A DNA stretch of 5,779 nucleotides from assembly GCA_030050125.1 (NCBI GenBank), contig JASIJN010000562.1, positions 1 through 5,779 of the forward strand, given 5' to 3'. Shown here one piece after another: positions 1-5,779 of the stretch (its first letter is position 1; every line of letters starts with the position of its first letter). This DNA is from Streptosporangiaceae bacterium. GTDB taxonomy: Bacteria; Actinomycetota; Actinomycetes; Streptosporangiales; Streptosporangiaceae. A program made the translations under genes and the position numbers. Below the pieces are notes generated by a model. The model did no database searches. It saw nothing but the letters and a program-made list of their open reading frames with translations, and had not been told where the DNA came from.

Positions 1-1
1 T

Positions 2-46
2 CCGCAGCAGCCTCAGCGGCGGAGGAAGCTCGAGGTCCTGACCCAC
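2..46 (-). CDS. Possible start of an unidentified protein gene, cut by the left edge
   Basis: A GTG at 46 opens a minus-strand frame that stays open to the edge of the window. It gives 15 residues (MGQDLELPPPLRLLR), too few to assign a family. No Shine-Dalgarno sequence is visible. The hexamer TAGACT (minus strand, 54-59) ends 7 bases before the GTG, which is the spacing of a -10 box in front of a leaderless actinobacterial start. The frame lies beyond the hairpin that follows hpnR, so if real it may be a separate transcription unit with the same orientation. A chance open stretch in GC-rich DNA is about equally likely. Confidence 0.2.
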   Translation of the reverse strand, partial: MGQDLELPPPLRLLR

Positions 47-76
47 CCGGGCAAGTCTAGGCGCCAGCAGCGGGCC

Positions 77-102
77 GCCGACGGTCGCAGACCGCCCTCG
101 GC
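77..102 (-). terminator. GC-rich hairpin after hpnR, possible terminator
   Basis: On the plus strand, GCCGACGGTC (77-86), a GCA loop (87-89), GACCG (90-94), a CCC bulge (95-97) and TCGGC (98-102) form a 10-bp stem interrupted by a three-base bulge. It starts about 30 bases beyond the hpnR stop codon. No T-run follows on the minus strand, so it is not a classical intrinsic terminator. Many high-GC actinobacterial terminators lack a U-tract, so a role in 3' end formation or RNA stability is plausible but unproven. Confidence 0.4.
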
Positions 103-130
103 TGCAGGTCTCCGCCAGCCAGAGCCACTG

Positions 131-1612
131 TCACCCTCGCCGCCCCAACGGGACGTGCACGTAGAGCTCCTTGCGGTTCGGGACTTCCACGGGATGCTCG
201 GCGGGCTGCGGGAGCTGGTACTTGACTTCCTCCAAGTGCTCGAAGTACTGGCGGTCTGCGTTGTAGACCCTGTCGAACTTCCAGATCATCTTGACGAAGT
301 TGGTCTGGCCCCGGAGCAACTGCCGGGCGACGAGTCCGGTTGTCTCGGCGAGCGCCGCGACGCCCAGGTGCTTGCGGGCCAGGACCGCCTGGGTCTTCAC
401 CAGCTCCTGGTAGAAGCGGTACAGCGGCAGCCGCGTGGGGAGCACCGCGTGCTGCACGTCGAACAGGCGGTAGTCGAGCGTGGTCAGCCGCCGGGACTCG
501 GTCAGCCAGGTCTCGGTGCCCGGGTACGGCGTCTGCACCGTGATGTTGACGATCTCGGGGACGCTCATGGCCCACTCGCGCACGAACGCGAACCGCGCCT
601 CGTCCCAGTCCGGGTCGGCGATGATGTTGATGGCCACCATTAGCCCGATGGACCTGGCCACCTCGAGCGCCTTGTTGTTGACCTTCGGGCTCGTCCGCTT
701 GCGGAACTGCCTGAGCCCGTCCTCGTCCAGGGCCTCGAGGCCGAGGAACATGTATTCGAGGCCGAGCCGCTTCCAGCGCCGGAACACCTCCTCGTTGCGC
801 AGCAGCACGTCGCAGCGGGTCTCCAGGTAGTAGCGCTTGCGGATCCGCCGCCGCTCTAGCTGCCGGGCGATCTCGTCGCCTTCCTCGGCCTTGATGAACG
901 CCACGTCGTCCACGATGAACACGCCCGGTTCCCTGATCCGGGTCATGTCCTCCACCGCTGCCTCCGGTGACAGCCGACGGTAGCTGCGGCCGTAGAAGGT
1001 CCAGGCGCTGCAGAACGAGCAGTCCCAGGGACAGCCGCGGGTGAACTCGATCGATGCCGCCGGGTCCATCACCCCGATGAAGTACTTGCGGCGGCGTCCG
1101 CCGAGATGCCGGGCCGGCAGGTGATCGTCGAGGCTGTGCACCATCGCCGGAGGGCGCCCGGGCCCGTCCATGGTGACCGCCCCGGGCACGTCGGCCATGG
1201 CGCGATCCGGCAGGGCGGCGAGCAGCGCGGGCGCTCCCACCTCGCCCTCGCCCTTGAGCACCACGTCGATGGCGCCGTCGGCGTGGTCGAGGACCTGCTC
1301 GGCCACGAACGACACGCTGTGCCCGCCCACGAACACCGTGCAGCCGGGCCGCATGACCTTGATCCGCTTGGCCAGGTTCACGACCTCCGGCACATTGGCC
1401 AGGTAGTTGAGGCTGAAGCCCACCGCGTGCGGCCGGAACTCGATGACCTCGCGCTCGAGGTCGTCGTGGTCGTAGACCTGCAGGTCCATCAACCGGACGT
1501 CGTGACCGTCGGCCAGCGCCGCGGCGGCCACGCGCTCCAGCCCCAGCGGCTCGAGCCGCAGGAAGATCTCCGAGTACATCAGCGCACTGGGATGTACGAG
1601 CAGAACACGCAT
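131..1612 (-). CDS. hpnR: Hopanoid C-3 methylase HpnR (B12-binding radical SAM)
   Basis: This 493-residue protein is a class B (cobalamin-binding) radical SAM methylase. The family transfers a methyl group to C-3 of the hopanoid A-ring, acting on membrane lipid. Residues 1-170 form the Rossmann-like B12-binding domain (start VLLVHPSALMYSEIF, later GHDVRLMDLQ and VFVGGHS, then GEGE at 121-124). The radical SAM core follows, with the [4Fe-4S] ligands C194, C198 and C201 in RGCPWDCSFCSAW. The C-terminal extension from about 390 carries RGQTNFVKMIWKF (434-446) and a late LYVHV (483-487), which I recognise from HpnR proteins. The length fits the family. The ATG at 1612 has only a G-run (GGGGGG, about 9 bases upstream) as ribosome site. 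The gene starts 30 bp after hpnJ and is probably co-transcribed. Family assignment is from remembered sequence, not a search; the substrate is inferred. Confidence 0.88.
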   Translation of the reverse strand: MRVLLVHPSALMYSEIFLRLEPLGLERVAAAALADGHDVRLMDLQVYDHDDLEREVIEFRPHAVGFSLNYLANVPEVVNLAKRIKVMRPGCTVFVGGHSVSFVAEQVLDHADGAIDVVLKGEGEVGAPALLAALPDRAMADVPGAVTMDGPGRPPAMVHSLDDHLPARHLGGRRRKYFIGVMDPAASIEFTRGCPWDCSFCSAWTFYGRSYRRLSPEAAVEDMTRIREPGVFIVDDVAFIKAEEGDEIARQLERRRIRKRYYLETRCDVLLRNEEVFRRWKRLGLEYMFLGLEALDEDGLRQFRKRTSPKVNNKALEVARSIGLMVAINIIADPDWDEARFAFVREWAMSVPEIVNITVQTPYPGTETWLTESRRLTTLDYRLFDVQHAVLPTRLPLYRFYQELVKTQAVLARKHLGVAALAETTGLVARQLLRGQTNFVKMIWKFDRVYNADRQYFEHLEEVKYQLPQPAEHPVEVPNRKELYVHVPLGRRG

Positions 1613-1642
1613 GAACCAGGACCCCCCGTGGTCGGCGGCAGC

Positions 1643-3085
1643 TCAAGGCGCTGCGGGTGTTCGGGCACGGCGGCTCAGGAAGCGGACGAACTCGCCGCCC
1701 TCGCGCAGCCGCCGGGCCGCCATGTCCGGCTGACGCAGCAGCTCGGCAGACATCTCGGCCAGCTTCCCGGCGCGGAAGTAGAACCTCTTGTAGAAAGCGT
1801 CGACCGATTCCAGGATCTCGGTTCGCTCGAGGTGCGGATAGGACAGGGTCGCCAGCTGGGTGCCTCCCTGGCTGACCAGCCCGGCGCCATCGTCGTCCTC
1901 GGGAATCCAGCCGCTCTCGGCGGCCTTCCGGTACAGCTCGGTCCCGGGATAAGGAGCGGCGACCGAGACCTGGATCGTGTGCGGGTTCACCTCGCGGGCG
2001 TACCGTATCGTCTCCTGGATGGTCTGCCTGGTTTCGCCGGGAAGGCCGAGAATGAACGTCCCGTGCACGGTGATCCCGAGATCCTTGCAGTCCCGGGCGA
2101 AGCGGCGGGCCCGGTCCACCCGCAGGCCCTTCTTCACGTTGTTGAGAATCTGCTGGCTGCCCGATTCGTAGCCCACGACGACCAGGCGCAGGCCGTTGTC
2201 CCGCAGCACGGCCAGGGTCTCGCGCGGGACGTTGGCCTTGGCGTTGCACGACCAGGTGATGCCGAGCCTGGCCAGCCCGCGGGCGATGGCCTCGGCCCTC
2301 GGCCGGTCGTCGGTGAACGTGTCGTCGTCGAAGAACAGCTCCTTGACCTGCGGGAAGAGCGCCTTCACGACCTCGGCCTCGGCCAGCACGTTGGCCACGC
2401 TGCGGGTCCGGTAGCGGTGCCCGCCGACGGTCTGGGGCCACAGGCAGAACGTGCACCTGGACCGGCATCCCCGGCCGGTATACAGCGACATGTACGGATG
2501 CCGGAGGTAGCCGATCGAGTAGTCCTCGGCCCGCAAGTCCCGTTTGTAGACCGGAGTCACGAACGGCAGCCGGTCCATGTCCTCCAGGATCGCCCGGTCC
2601 CTGGTGTGCACCACCTGGCCGCCGGGGCCCCGGTAGCTCACGCCGTGCACGGAATCCAGCGGACGTCCGGCGGCCACCTCGGCGATGGTGAAGTCGAACT
2701 CCTCCCTGGCCACAAAGTCGATGGCCGGGGAGGCCAGCAGCGAGCGCTCCGGCTCGACGGCGACCTTGGCTCCCACGAAGCCGACCCGCAGCGCCGGGTT
2801 CTCCGCCTTGAGCGCCTCGGCCACCTTGACGTCGCCGGCGAAGGCGGGAGAACTCGTGTGCACGATGGCCAGATCGTGGCCGCGAGCCAGCGGGGTGATG
2901 TCGTCCAGGGTGAGCCCCGCGGGCGGCGCGTCGACAAGCCGGCTGCCCGGGACCATGGCGGCGGGCTGGGCGAGCCAGGTCGGGTACCAGTACGAGCGGA
3001 TCTCCCGCCTGGCTTGGTACCGCGCGCCGGCGCCGCCGTCGAAGCCCTCGTAGGAGGGAGGATTGAGAAAGAGCGTGCGCATCAT
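1643..3085 (-). CDS. hpnJ: Hopanoid-associated radical SAM protein HpnJ (cyclitol ether formation)
   Basis: This 480-residue radical SAM protein has an N-terminal B12-binding-like domain. Its opening, TLFLNPPSYEGFDGGAG (residues 4-20) followed by SYWYPTWLAQPAAMVPGS (31-48), is characteristic of HpnJ. The cluster ligands are C207, C211 and C214 in GRGCRSRCTFCLWP. The core continues with FFDDDTF (251-257), GYESGS (305-310) and GLPGETRQT (347-355). In Burkholderia cenocepacia, genetic work assigns HpnJ to contraction of the BHT-linked glucosamine ring to the five-membered cyclitol ether, after HpnI adds the sugar and HpnK deacetylates it. The ATG at 3085 is preceded by AGGAG at 9-bp spacing; a second ATG follows directly. 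The gene begins 15 bp after the glycosyltransferase stop, and its ribosome site abuts that stop codon. Whether HpnJ really uses cobalamin is not settled by sequence. Confidence 0.9.
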   Translation of the reverse strand: MMRTLFLNPPSYEGFDGGAGARYQARREIRSYWYPTWLAQPAAMVPGSRLVDAPPAGLTLDDITPLARGHDLAIVHTSSPAFAGDVKVAEALKAENPALRVGFVGAKVAVEPERSLLASPAIDFVAREEFDFTIAEVAAGRPLDSVHGVSYRGPGGQVVHTRDRAILEDMDRLPFVTPVYKRDLRAEDYSIGYLRHPYMSLYTGRGCRSRCTFCLWPQTVGGHRYRTRSVANVLAEAEVVKALFPQVKELFFDDDTFTDDRPRAEAIARGLARLGITWSCNAKANVPRETLAVLRDNGLRLVVVGYESGSQQILNNVKKGLRVDRARRFARDCKDLGITVHGTFILGLPGETRQTIQETIRYAREVNPHTIQVSVAAPYPGTELYRKAAESGWIPEDDDGAGLVSQGGTQLATLSYPHLERTEILESVDAFYKRFYFRAGKLAEMSAELLRQPDMAARRLREGGEFVRFLSRRARTPAAP

Positions 3086-3094
3086 CGGGACTGA

Positions 3095-3099
3095 CTCCT
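3095..3099 (-). promoter_or_regulatory. Ribosome binding site of hpnJ
   Basis: AGGAG on the minus strand lies 9 bases before the ATG at 3085 and directly behind the glycosyltransferase TGA (3101-3103). It selects the first of the two adjacent ATG codons. It is the strongest Shine-Dalgarno match in the operon. Confidence 0.65.
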
Positions 3100-3100
3100 C

Positions 3101-4291
3101 TCAGGGCATCGCTAGCGGTAAGGCGACCGGTCCGAGCTGGGGCGGGGATGCGATCAGGTCGGCGATCCCGGCCACGGCCGGGACCGGGAGCCGCAGGTCG
3201 AGGCCGATGCTCTGCAGGGCCTGCGCGTAGGCCGGCTCCCACTCTCGGGCCGGCTGGGCCGGGCCGTTCAGCGGGGCGGGAATCACCTGGTCCCGCAGGG
3301 CCAGCACGCTGGCGGTCACCCCGGCGGGAGTGGGCACGCAGACGTGGGCCCCGCCCTGCTCCAGCTCGTGCAGCAGGTTGTCCCGGCCGTGACCTGGCAT
3401 CACGTCGAGGAGCAGCAGCTGCCGGCCGACCACCCGGGCCTCGCTGCAGGTCGTGGCGCCCGGCAGGGCCACGACCACGTCGGCGGCGGCCATCAGCTCG
3501 GGGACCCGGTCGGTAAAGCCGAACGGCGTGATCCGGGGCGTGGCGGCGGCCAGCTTCCTCAGCCGCTGCTCGATGGCCCGTTCGCGGCCGGCCACGGCCA
3601 GGACGTGCACCCCGGCGTCGGCGAGCGCGCGGACCCCCTCGACCAGCGGCCCGAATCCCCAGCCGCTGTCGATGACCAGCACGCAGAAGTCGGTCGGCGG
3701 CACGCCCAGCGCCGCCCTGGCCCGCTCCTGGGACGGCGCGGCATAGAAGGCCGAGCGCACCGGGGGCGGCACGACCGCCACCCGGGCCCGGGGCAGGTAG
3801 CGCCGGACCGATTCCGCGGCGGCCGGCGAGGTCACCAGGAACAGGTCGGTCCCTTCCGAGACCCACATCCGGTGCACGGTGACGTCCGTGCATAGCACCA
3901 CCGTGCGCAGCCCGGGCATCTGCGCCCCGAGCCTGGCCGCCGCCGACGCGCCGGTCGCGAACACGCTGAACAGCAGGTCCGCGGGCTGGCGCCGCAGTTC
4001 GGCGCGCAGGGCCGGCACCAGCCTGGCGGTGGCCGTCCGGTCCATCAGGCGGGCCAGGTGGCTTCCGGTGCGCAGGTGGGCGAAATGCAGCCCGTCATAC
4101 AGGCCAGGGATCGTGACCAGCCGGTCGAAAAGCCGCATCCCGACGCCGCCGCTGACCCGCCCCATCAGGGACATGCAGTCGAGGCTGCGGGTACGCCAGC
4201 CGGACCGCTCCAGCAGTCCGGCGCAGCTGCGCGCCATCATCTCGTGGCCGAGGCCGAGCGACCCGGCCAGCAGCACCGCGTCCTGCGTCAC
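3101..4291 (-). CDS. Glycosyltransferase, MGDG synthase / GT28-like, probable hopanoid head-group enzyme
   Basis: From GTG 4291 this encodes 396 residues with a two-domain GT-B plan. Residues 5-100 resemble the MGDG synthase N-terminal domain: a Gly-rich LLAGSLGLGHEMMARS start (7-22) and FDRLVTIPGLYDGLHF (55-70). A linker with VPPPV (174-178) leads to the donor-binding C-terminal domain, with FGFTDRVPELMAAADVVV (257-274), PGATTCSEA (277-285) and MPGHGRDN (298-305). These match GT28-type sugar-nucleotide sites, so transfer from a UDP-sugar to a lipid is likely. No signal peptide or TM helix is evident; peripheral membrane association is usual for this family. The start is chosen for GGGAG five bases upstream and because homology begins here; an in-frame extension to TTG 4528 would read Arg-rich sequence through the small gene upstream. 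Position just before hpnJ suggests it sugar-tags BHT, the step HpnI (GT2) performs elsewhere. Exact donor and acceptor are unknown. Confidence 0.82.
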   Translation of the reverse strand: MTQDAVLLAGSLGLGHEMMARSCAGLLERSGWRTRSLDCMSLMGRVSGGVGMRLFDRLVTIPGLYDGLHFAHLRTGSHLARLMDRTATARLVPALRAELRRQPADLLFSVFATGASAAARLGAQMPGLRTVVLCTDVTVHRMWVSEGTDLFLVTSPAAAESVRRYLPRARVAVVPPPVRSAFYAAPSQERARAALGVPPTDFCVLVIDSGWGFGPLVEGVRALADAGVHVLAVAGRERAIEQRLRKLAAATPRITPFGFTDRVPELMAAADVVVALPGATTCSEARVVGRQLLLLDVMPGHGRDNLLHELEQGGAHVCVPTPAGVTASVLALRDQVIPAPLNGPAQPAREWEPAYAQALQSIGLDLRLPVPAVAGIADLIASPPQLGPVALPLAMP

Positions 4292-4296
4292 GTCAT

Positions 4297-4301
4297 CTCC
4301 C
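4297..4301 (-). promoter_or_regulatory. Ribosome binding site deciding the glycosyltransferase start
   Basis: GGGAG on the minus strand sits five bases before GTG 4291. It supports the 396-residue form over a 475-residue form with a 79-residue extension that shows no domain similarity. Confidence 0.6.
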
Positions 4302-4335
4302 GGGCCGGGCCTCGGATCGCAGGGTGCGGCGCCGG

Positions 4336-4521
4336 CTACTGCAGCTCCGACACGATCCAGTCGATCATTGCGGCCAGCAAGCAGGAAGCACCCGCGAGGA
4401 GCAGCGCGATGCGTGCCTCTTTTCCCATGGTTTCCCCTTTCGCGGGCGGCCCAGCAGGCGCGGGCGGCCCGTCGGTGGCGGGTTCCTGCGTGAGGTCGGC
4501 CGGCCGACCGGTCTGCGACAT
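4336..4521 (-). CDS. Small single-TM membrane protein at the head of the hopanoid operon
   Basis: This short frame gives 61 residues from ATG 4521. Residues 1-31 are polar and rich in Pro, Ala and Gly. Residues about 37-57 (RIALLLAGASCLLAAMIDWI region) form one hydrophobic helix, followed by a short acidic tail ending SELQ. About 80% of third codon positions are G or C, compatible with coding. A second possible start, ATG 4428, would give only 30 residues but has the better ribosome site (AGGGG, five bases upstream); the ATG at 4521 has only a weak GGGAAAG. The stop is 44 bp before the glycosyltransferase GTG, in the same direction, so co-expression is likely. I do not recognise the family. 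It might anchor or assist the soluble glycosyltransferase at the membrane, but that rests on position only. Chance coding cannot be excluded. Confidence 0.5.
   Translation of the reverse strand: MSQTGRPADLTQEPATDGPPAPAGPPAKGETMGKEARIALLLAGASCLLAAMIDWIVSELQ
4434..4438 (-). promoter_or_regulatory. Shine-Dalgarno-like site before internal ATG of the small membrane protein
   Basis: AGGGG (within AAAGGGGAAACC) on the minus strand lies five bases before ATG 4428. It raises the possibility that the translated product is the 30-residue TM peptide instead of the 61-residue form. Confidence 0.4.
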
Positions 4522-4606
4522 AAGTCAAGGCTTTCCCGGTTAGACGCAGCGCTACATCCTCAATACGGCTAGTTCGGATCCAGCCGGTCGCGCCGCCGGG
4601 CCGGGT
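4522..4606 (-). other. Intergenic gap between HAD gene and hopanoid operon
   Basis: These 85 bases separate the HAD stop from the small membrane protein. About 4520-4580 is poorer in GC than the surrounding genes, as promoter regions often are. I could not find a convincing pair of -35 and -10 boxes. A weak 5-bp stem (CGGCT 4566-4570 with AGCCG 4582-4586, 11-base loop) is the only inverted repeat noticed. The gap probably carries the operon's own promoter, but read-through from the HAD gene is possible. Confidence 0.3.
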
Positions 4607-5428
4607 CTACGCCGTCCGGTCGGTGCTCAGGATGTACCGCTCGACCGCTTTCGCGAAGCCCTCGTCCTGGTTGGACGCGGTCACCCGCCGGGCGGCACGC
4701 TGCACCTCGGGGCTGGCATTGCCCATCGCGATGGACAGCCCGGAATGGGCGAACATGAGCACATCGTTGGGCATGTCGCCGATGGTGGCGATCTGCTCGG
4801 GCGCGAGCTTGTAACTGGCCGACAGGTACTTGGCCACGCAGCCCTTGTTCGCGTCGGGATGGGTCACGTCGAGGTAGTACGGCTGCGAGCGGGCCGCGGA
4901 TACGTGATCACCGAACCGGTCCCGCGCGGCGTCGGCCGCGGCGGCGACGGCGTCCAGGTCGTCGCTGACACCCACGATCTTGACGACGCCCTCGGTCAGG
5001 TCGTCGTACCCGGCGACCAGCACGGGATCGAACCGCACGGTGGCCCGCTCCCTGGCCACGTGCGGCCCGTTCAGGTCGCGCACGTACCAGTCGGCCCCCC
5101 GGTAGAGCCAGACGTCCAGCCGGGAGGACTCCAGCAGCGAGATCGCGGGCGCGACCACATCGGCCGGGATGTCCTGCTCCGAGATGACGGTCATGTCATC
5201 GCGGGTGTAGATCCCGCCGTTGAAGGCGGCGATGGGCGTGGCCAGGCGCAGCGGCTCGATGAGCATGGACATGCCCCGGGGCGGGCGGCCGCTGGTGATC
5301 GCGAACAGGACGCCGGCCTCGCCAAGCTTGCGCACCGCCTCGATGGCGCGGGCAGTGAGAACCTTCTCGTTGGTCACCAGCGTGCCGTCGACATCGGCGA
5401 GCAGCAGGCGGACCGGCGGTGTGCTCAC
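4607..5428 (-). CDS. Cof-type HAD-IIB family hydrolase (sugar/cofactor phosphatase)
   Basis: A 273-residue cytoplasmic HAD-superfamily phosphatase of the Cof/IIB subclass, usual length for the family. All four motifs are present: motif I DVDGT at 12-16 with nucleophile D12 and acid/base D14; motif II TSGR at 45-48; motif III Lys in NKG (K195); motif IV GDMPND at 217-222 with Mg2+ ligands D218 and D222. The cap domain lies between motifs II and III. The family removes phosphate from sugar phosphates and phosphorylated cofactors (for example FMN or PLP); substrate cannot be read from sequence. GTG 5428 is chosen because AGGGTGG (5434-5440) lies five bases upstream. An in-frame GTG at 5437, adding three residues, lacks a ribosome site. 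It diverges from rpiA and lies 85 bp upstream of the hopanoid operon, so a link to pentose-phosphate or hopanoid metabolism is only suggested. Confidence 0.85.
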   Translation of the reverse strand: MSTPPVRLLLADVDGTLVTNEKVLTARAIEAVRKLGEAGVLFAITSGRPPRGMSMLIEPLRLATPIAAFNGGIYTRDDMTVISEQDIPADVVAPAISLLESSRLDVWLYRGADWYVRDLNGPHVARERATVRFDPVLVAGYDDLTEGVVKIVGVSDDLDAVAAAADAARDRFGDHVSAARSQPYYLDVTHPDANKGCVAKYLSASYKLAPEQIATIGDMPNDVLMFAHSGLSIAMGNASPEVQRAARRVTASNQDEGFAKAVERYILSTDRTA

Positions 5429-5486
5429 GTGCGCCACCCTATCGGCCGCGGTGGCCGGGGACGCGGCCGTGCCAGACTATGCAGAC
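5429..5486. promoter_or_regulatory. Divergent intergenic region between HAD gene and rpiA
   Basis: Only 58 bases separate the two divergent starts, so both promoters must be here or overlap the coding ends. On the plus strand, GACTAT (5475-5480) ends six bases before GTG 5487, the spacing of a -10 box for a leaderless rpiA transcript. No good -35 hexamer is visible 17-18 bases upstream of it. AGGGTGG on the minus strand (5434-5440) serves the HAD gene. Confidence 0.35.
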
Positions 5487-5779
5487 GTGGACAGGGAACG
5501 GGAGAAGCAGGTGGCGGCCGAGGCGGCCGCGGAGCTCGTGCGCGACGGCATGGCCGTGGGCCTCGGCTCCGGCACCACCACGGAGGATCTGCTGCCGGCC
5601 CTGGCCCGCCGCGGGCTGTCGATCCGCTGCGTGGCCGCCGCGCCGCATATCGAGCGGGAGGCGCGCGAGCTCGGCCTGATCGTCGACCCGTTCGACTCCG
5701 TGGATCGCCTGGACATCGCGATCGACGGGGCGGACCAGATCGCCGACAGCGGCTGGCTGATCAAGGGCGGAGGGGCGGC
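5487..5779 (+). CDS. rpiA: Ribose-5-phosphate isomerase A, N-terminal part (cut by right edge)
   Basis: The first 97 codons of RpiA, which interconverts ribose 5-phosphate and ribulose 5-phosphate in the cytoplasmic pentose phosphate pathway. The phosphate-binding loop GLGSGTTT (residues 25-32) is present. The catalytic DGAD (D80, D83, corresponding to D81 and D84 of the E. coli enzyme) and the Lys of IKGGGA (K93) are also visible. DGADQ replaces the commoner DGADE. The general base, a Glu about ten residues further on, lies beyond the edge. E. coli RpiA is 219 residues, so somewhat less than half is seen. GTG 5487 (start MDREREKQ) is preferred because family proteins begin close to this point. 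An in-frame GTG at 5469 with GGGGA seven bases upstream would add six residues. Orientation is opposite to all other genes here. Confidence 0.85.
   Translation, partial: MDREREKQVAAEAAAELVRDGMAVGLGSGTTTEDLLPALARRGLSIRCVAAAPHIEREARELGLIVDPFDSVDRLDIAIDGADQIADSGWLIKGGGA

Noticed and set aside
1106..3094. A 662-codon plus-strand frame antisense to hpnJ and part of hpnR
   Set aside because: His/Val/Gly/Arg-rich shadow product with no recognisable motif; it mirrors the codon bias of the opposite strand genes.
57..3893. A minus-strand frame open for 1278 codons across hpnR, hpnJ and most of the glycosyltransferase
   Set aside because: It lies out of frame with three genes that have clear domain motifs, its product is Arg/Gly/Ala/Pro-rich without domains, and such long open shadows are common in very GC-rich DNA.
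3344..3895. A 183-codon plus-strand frame antisense to the glycosyltransferase
   Set aside because: Low-complexity shadow of a gene with clear GT motifs; no ribosome site or domain evidence.
4523..4528. TTGACT on the minus strand resembling a -35 box
   Set aside because: It overlaps the start of the small membrane gene and no -10-like hexamer occurs 16-18 bases downstream.
3879..4572. Several overlapping plus-strand frames across the 5' end of the glycosyltransferase and the small gene
   Set aside because: Mutually overlapping, Arg/Ser/Pro-rich and without family features; the minus-strand reading explains the region better.
4566..4586. Inverted repeat CGGCT...AGCCG after the HAD gene, as a terminator
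   Set aside because: Only five base pairs with an 11-base loop and no T-run; expected by chance in GC-rich sequence.
1..5779. Mobile elements, CRISPR arrays, tRNA or rRNA genes
   Set aside because: No transposase or integrase motifs, no regularly spaced repeats and no tRNA-like folds were seen on either strand.

Overview
The window looks like chromosomal DNA from a high-GC bacterium, most likely an actinomycete. G and C dominate the third codon positions, GTG starts are frequent, and out-of-frame stretches stay stop-free for kilobases. Genus cannot be named from this sequence.

Layout, right to left along the minus strand. A partial rpiA (ribose-5-phosphate isomerase A) lies on the plus strand at the right edge. 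It diverges across about 58 bp from a minus-strand Cof-type HAD phosphatase gene (4607-5428). An 85-bp gap follows, then a compact minus-strand gene set: a small single-TM protein (4336-4521), a GT28/MGDG-synthase-like glycosyltransferase starting at GTG 4291, hpnJ (1643-3085) and hpnR (131-1612). The gaps inside this set are 44, 15 and 30 bp, as expected for one operon. A GC-rich hairpin (77-102) sits about 30 bp after the hpnR stop. A possible next minus-strand gene begins at GTG 46 and runs off the left edge.

Functionally, the core is a hopanoid-lipid tailoring cassette. HpnR is the radical SAM enzyme that methylates C-3 of the hopanoid A-ring. HpnJ is the radical SAM enzyme associated with ring contraction of the glucosamine head group of bacteriohopanetetrol (BHT) to the cyclitol ether. 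The glycosyltransferase stands where a sugar-adding step is expected, but it is not of the GT2 type used by the known HpnI. The inferred product is a cyclitol-ether BHT, probably methylated at C-3. Squalene-hopene cyclase, HpnH, HpnG and the HpnK deacetylase are not in the window and would have to be elsewhere.

The points most worth a second look are the apparent replacement of HpnI by an unrelated glycosyltransferase fold, the tiny membrane protein at the head of the operon, and the pairing of C-3 methylation with cyclitol formation in a probable actinomycete.
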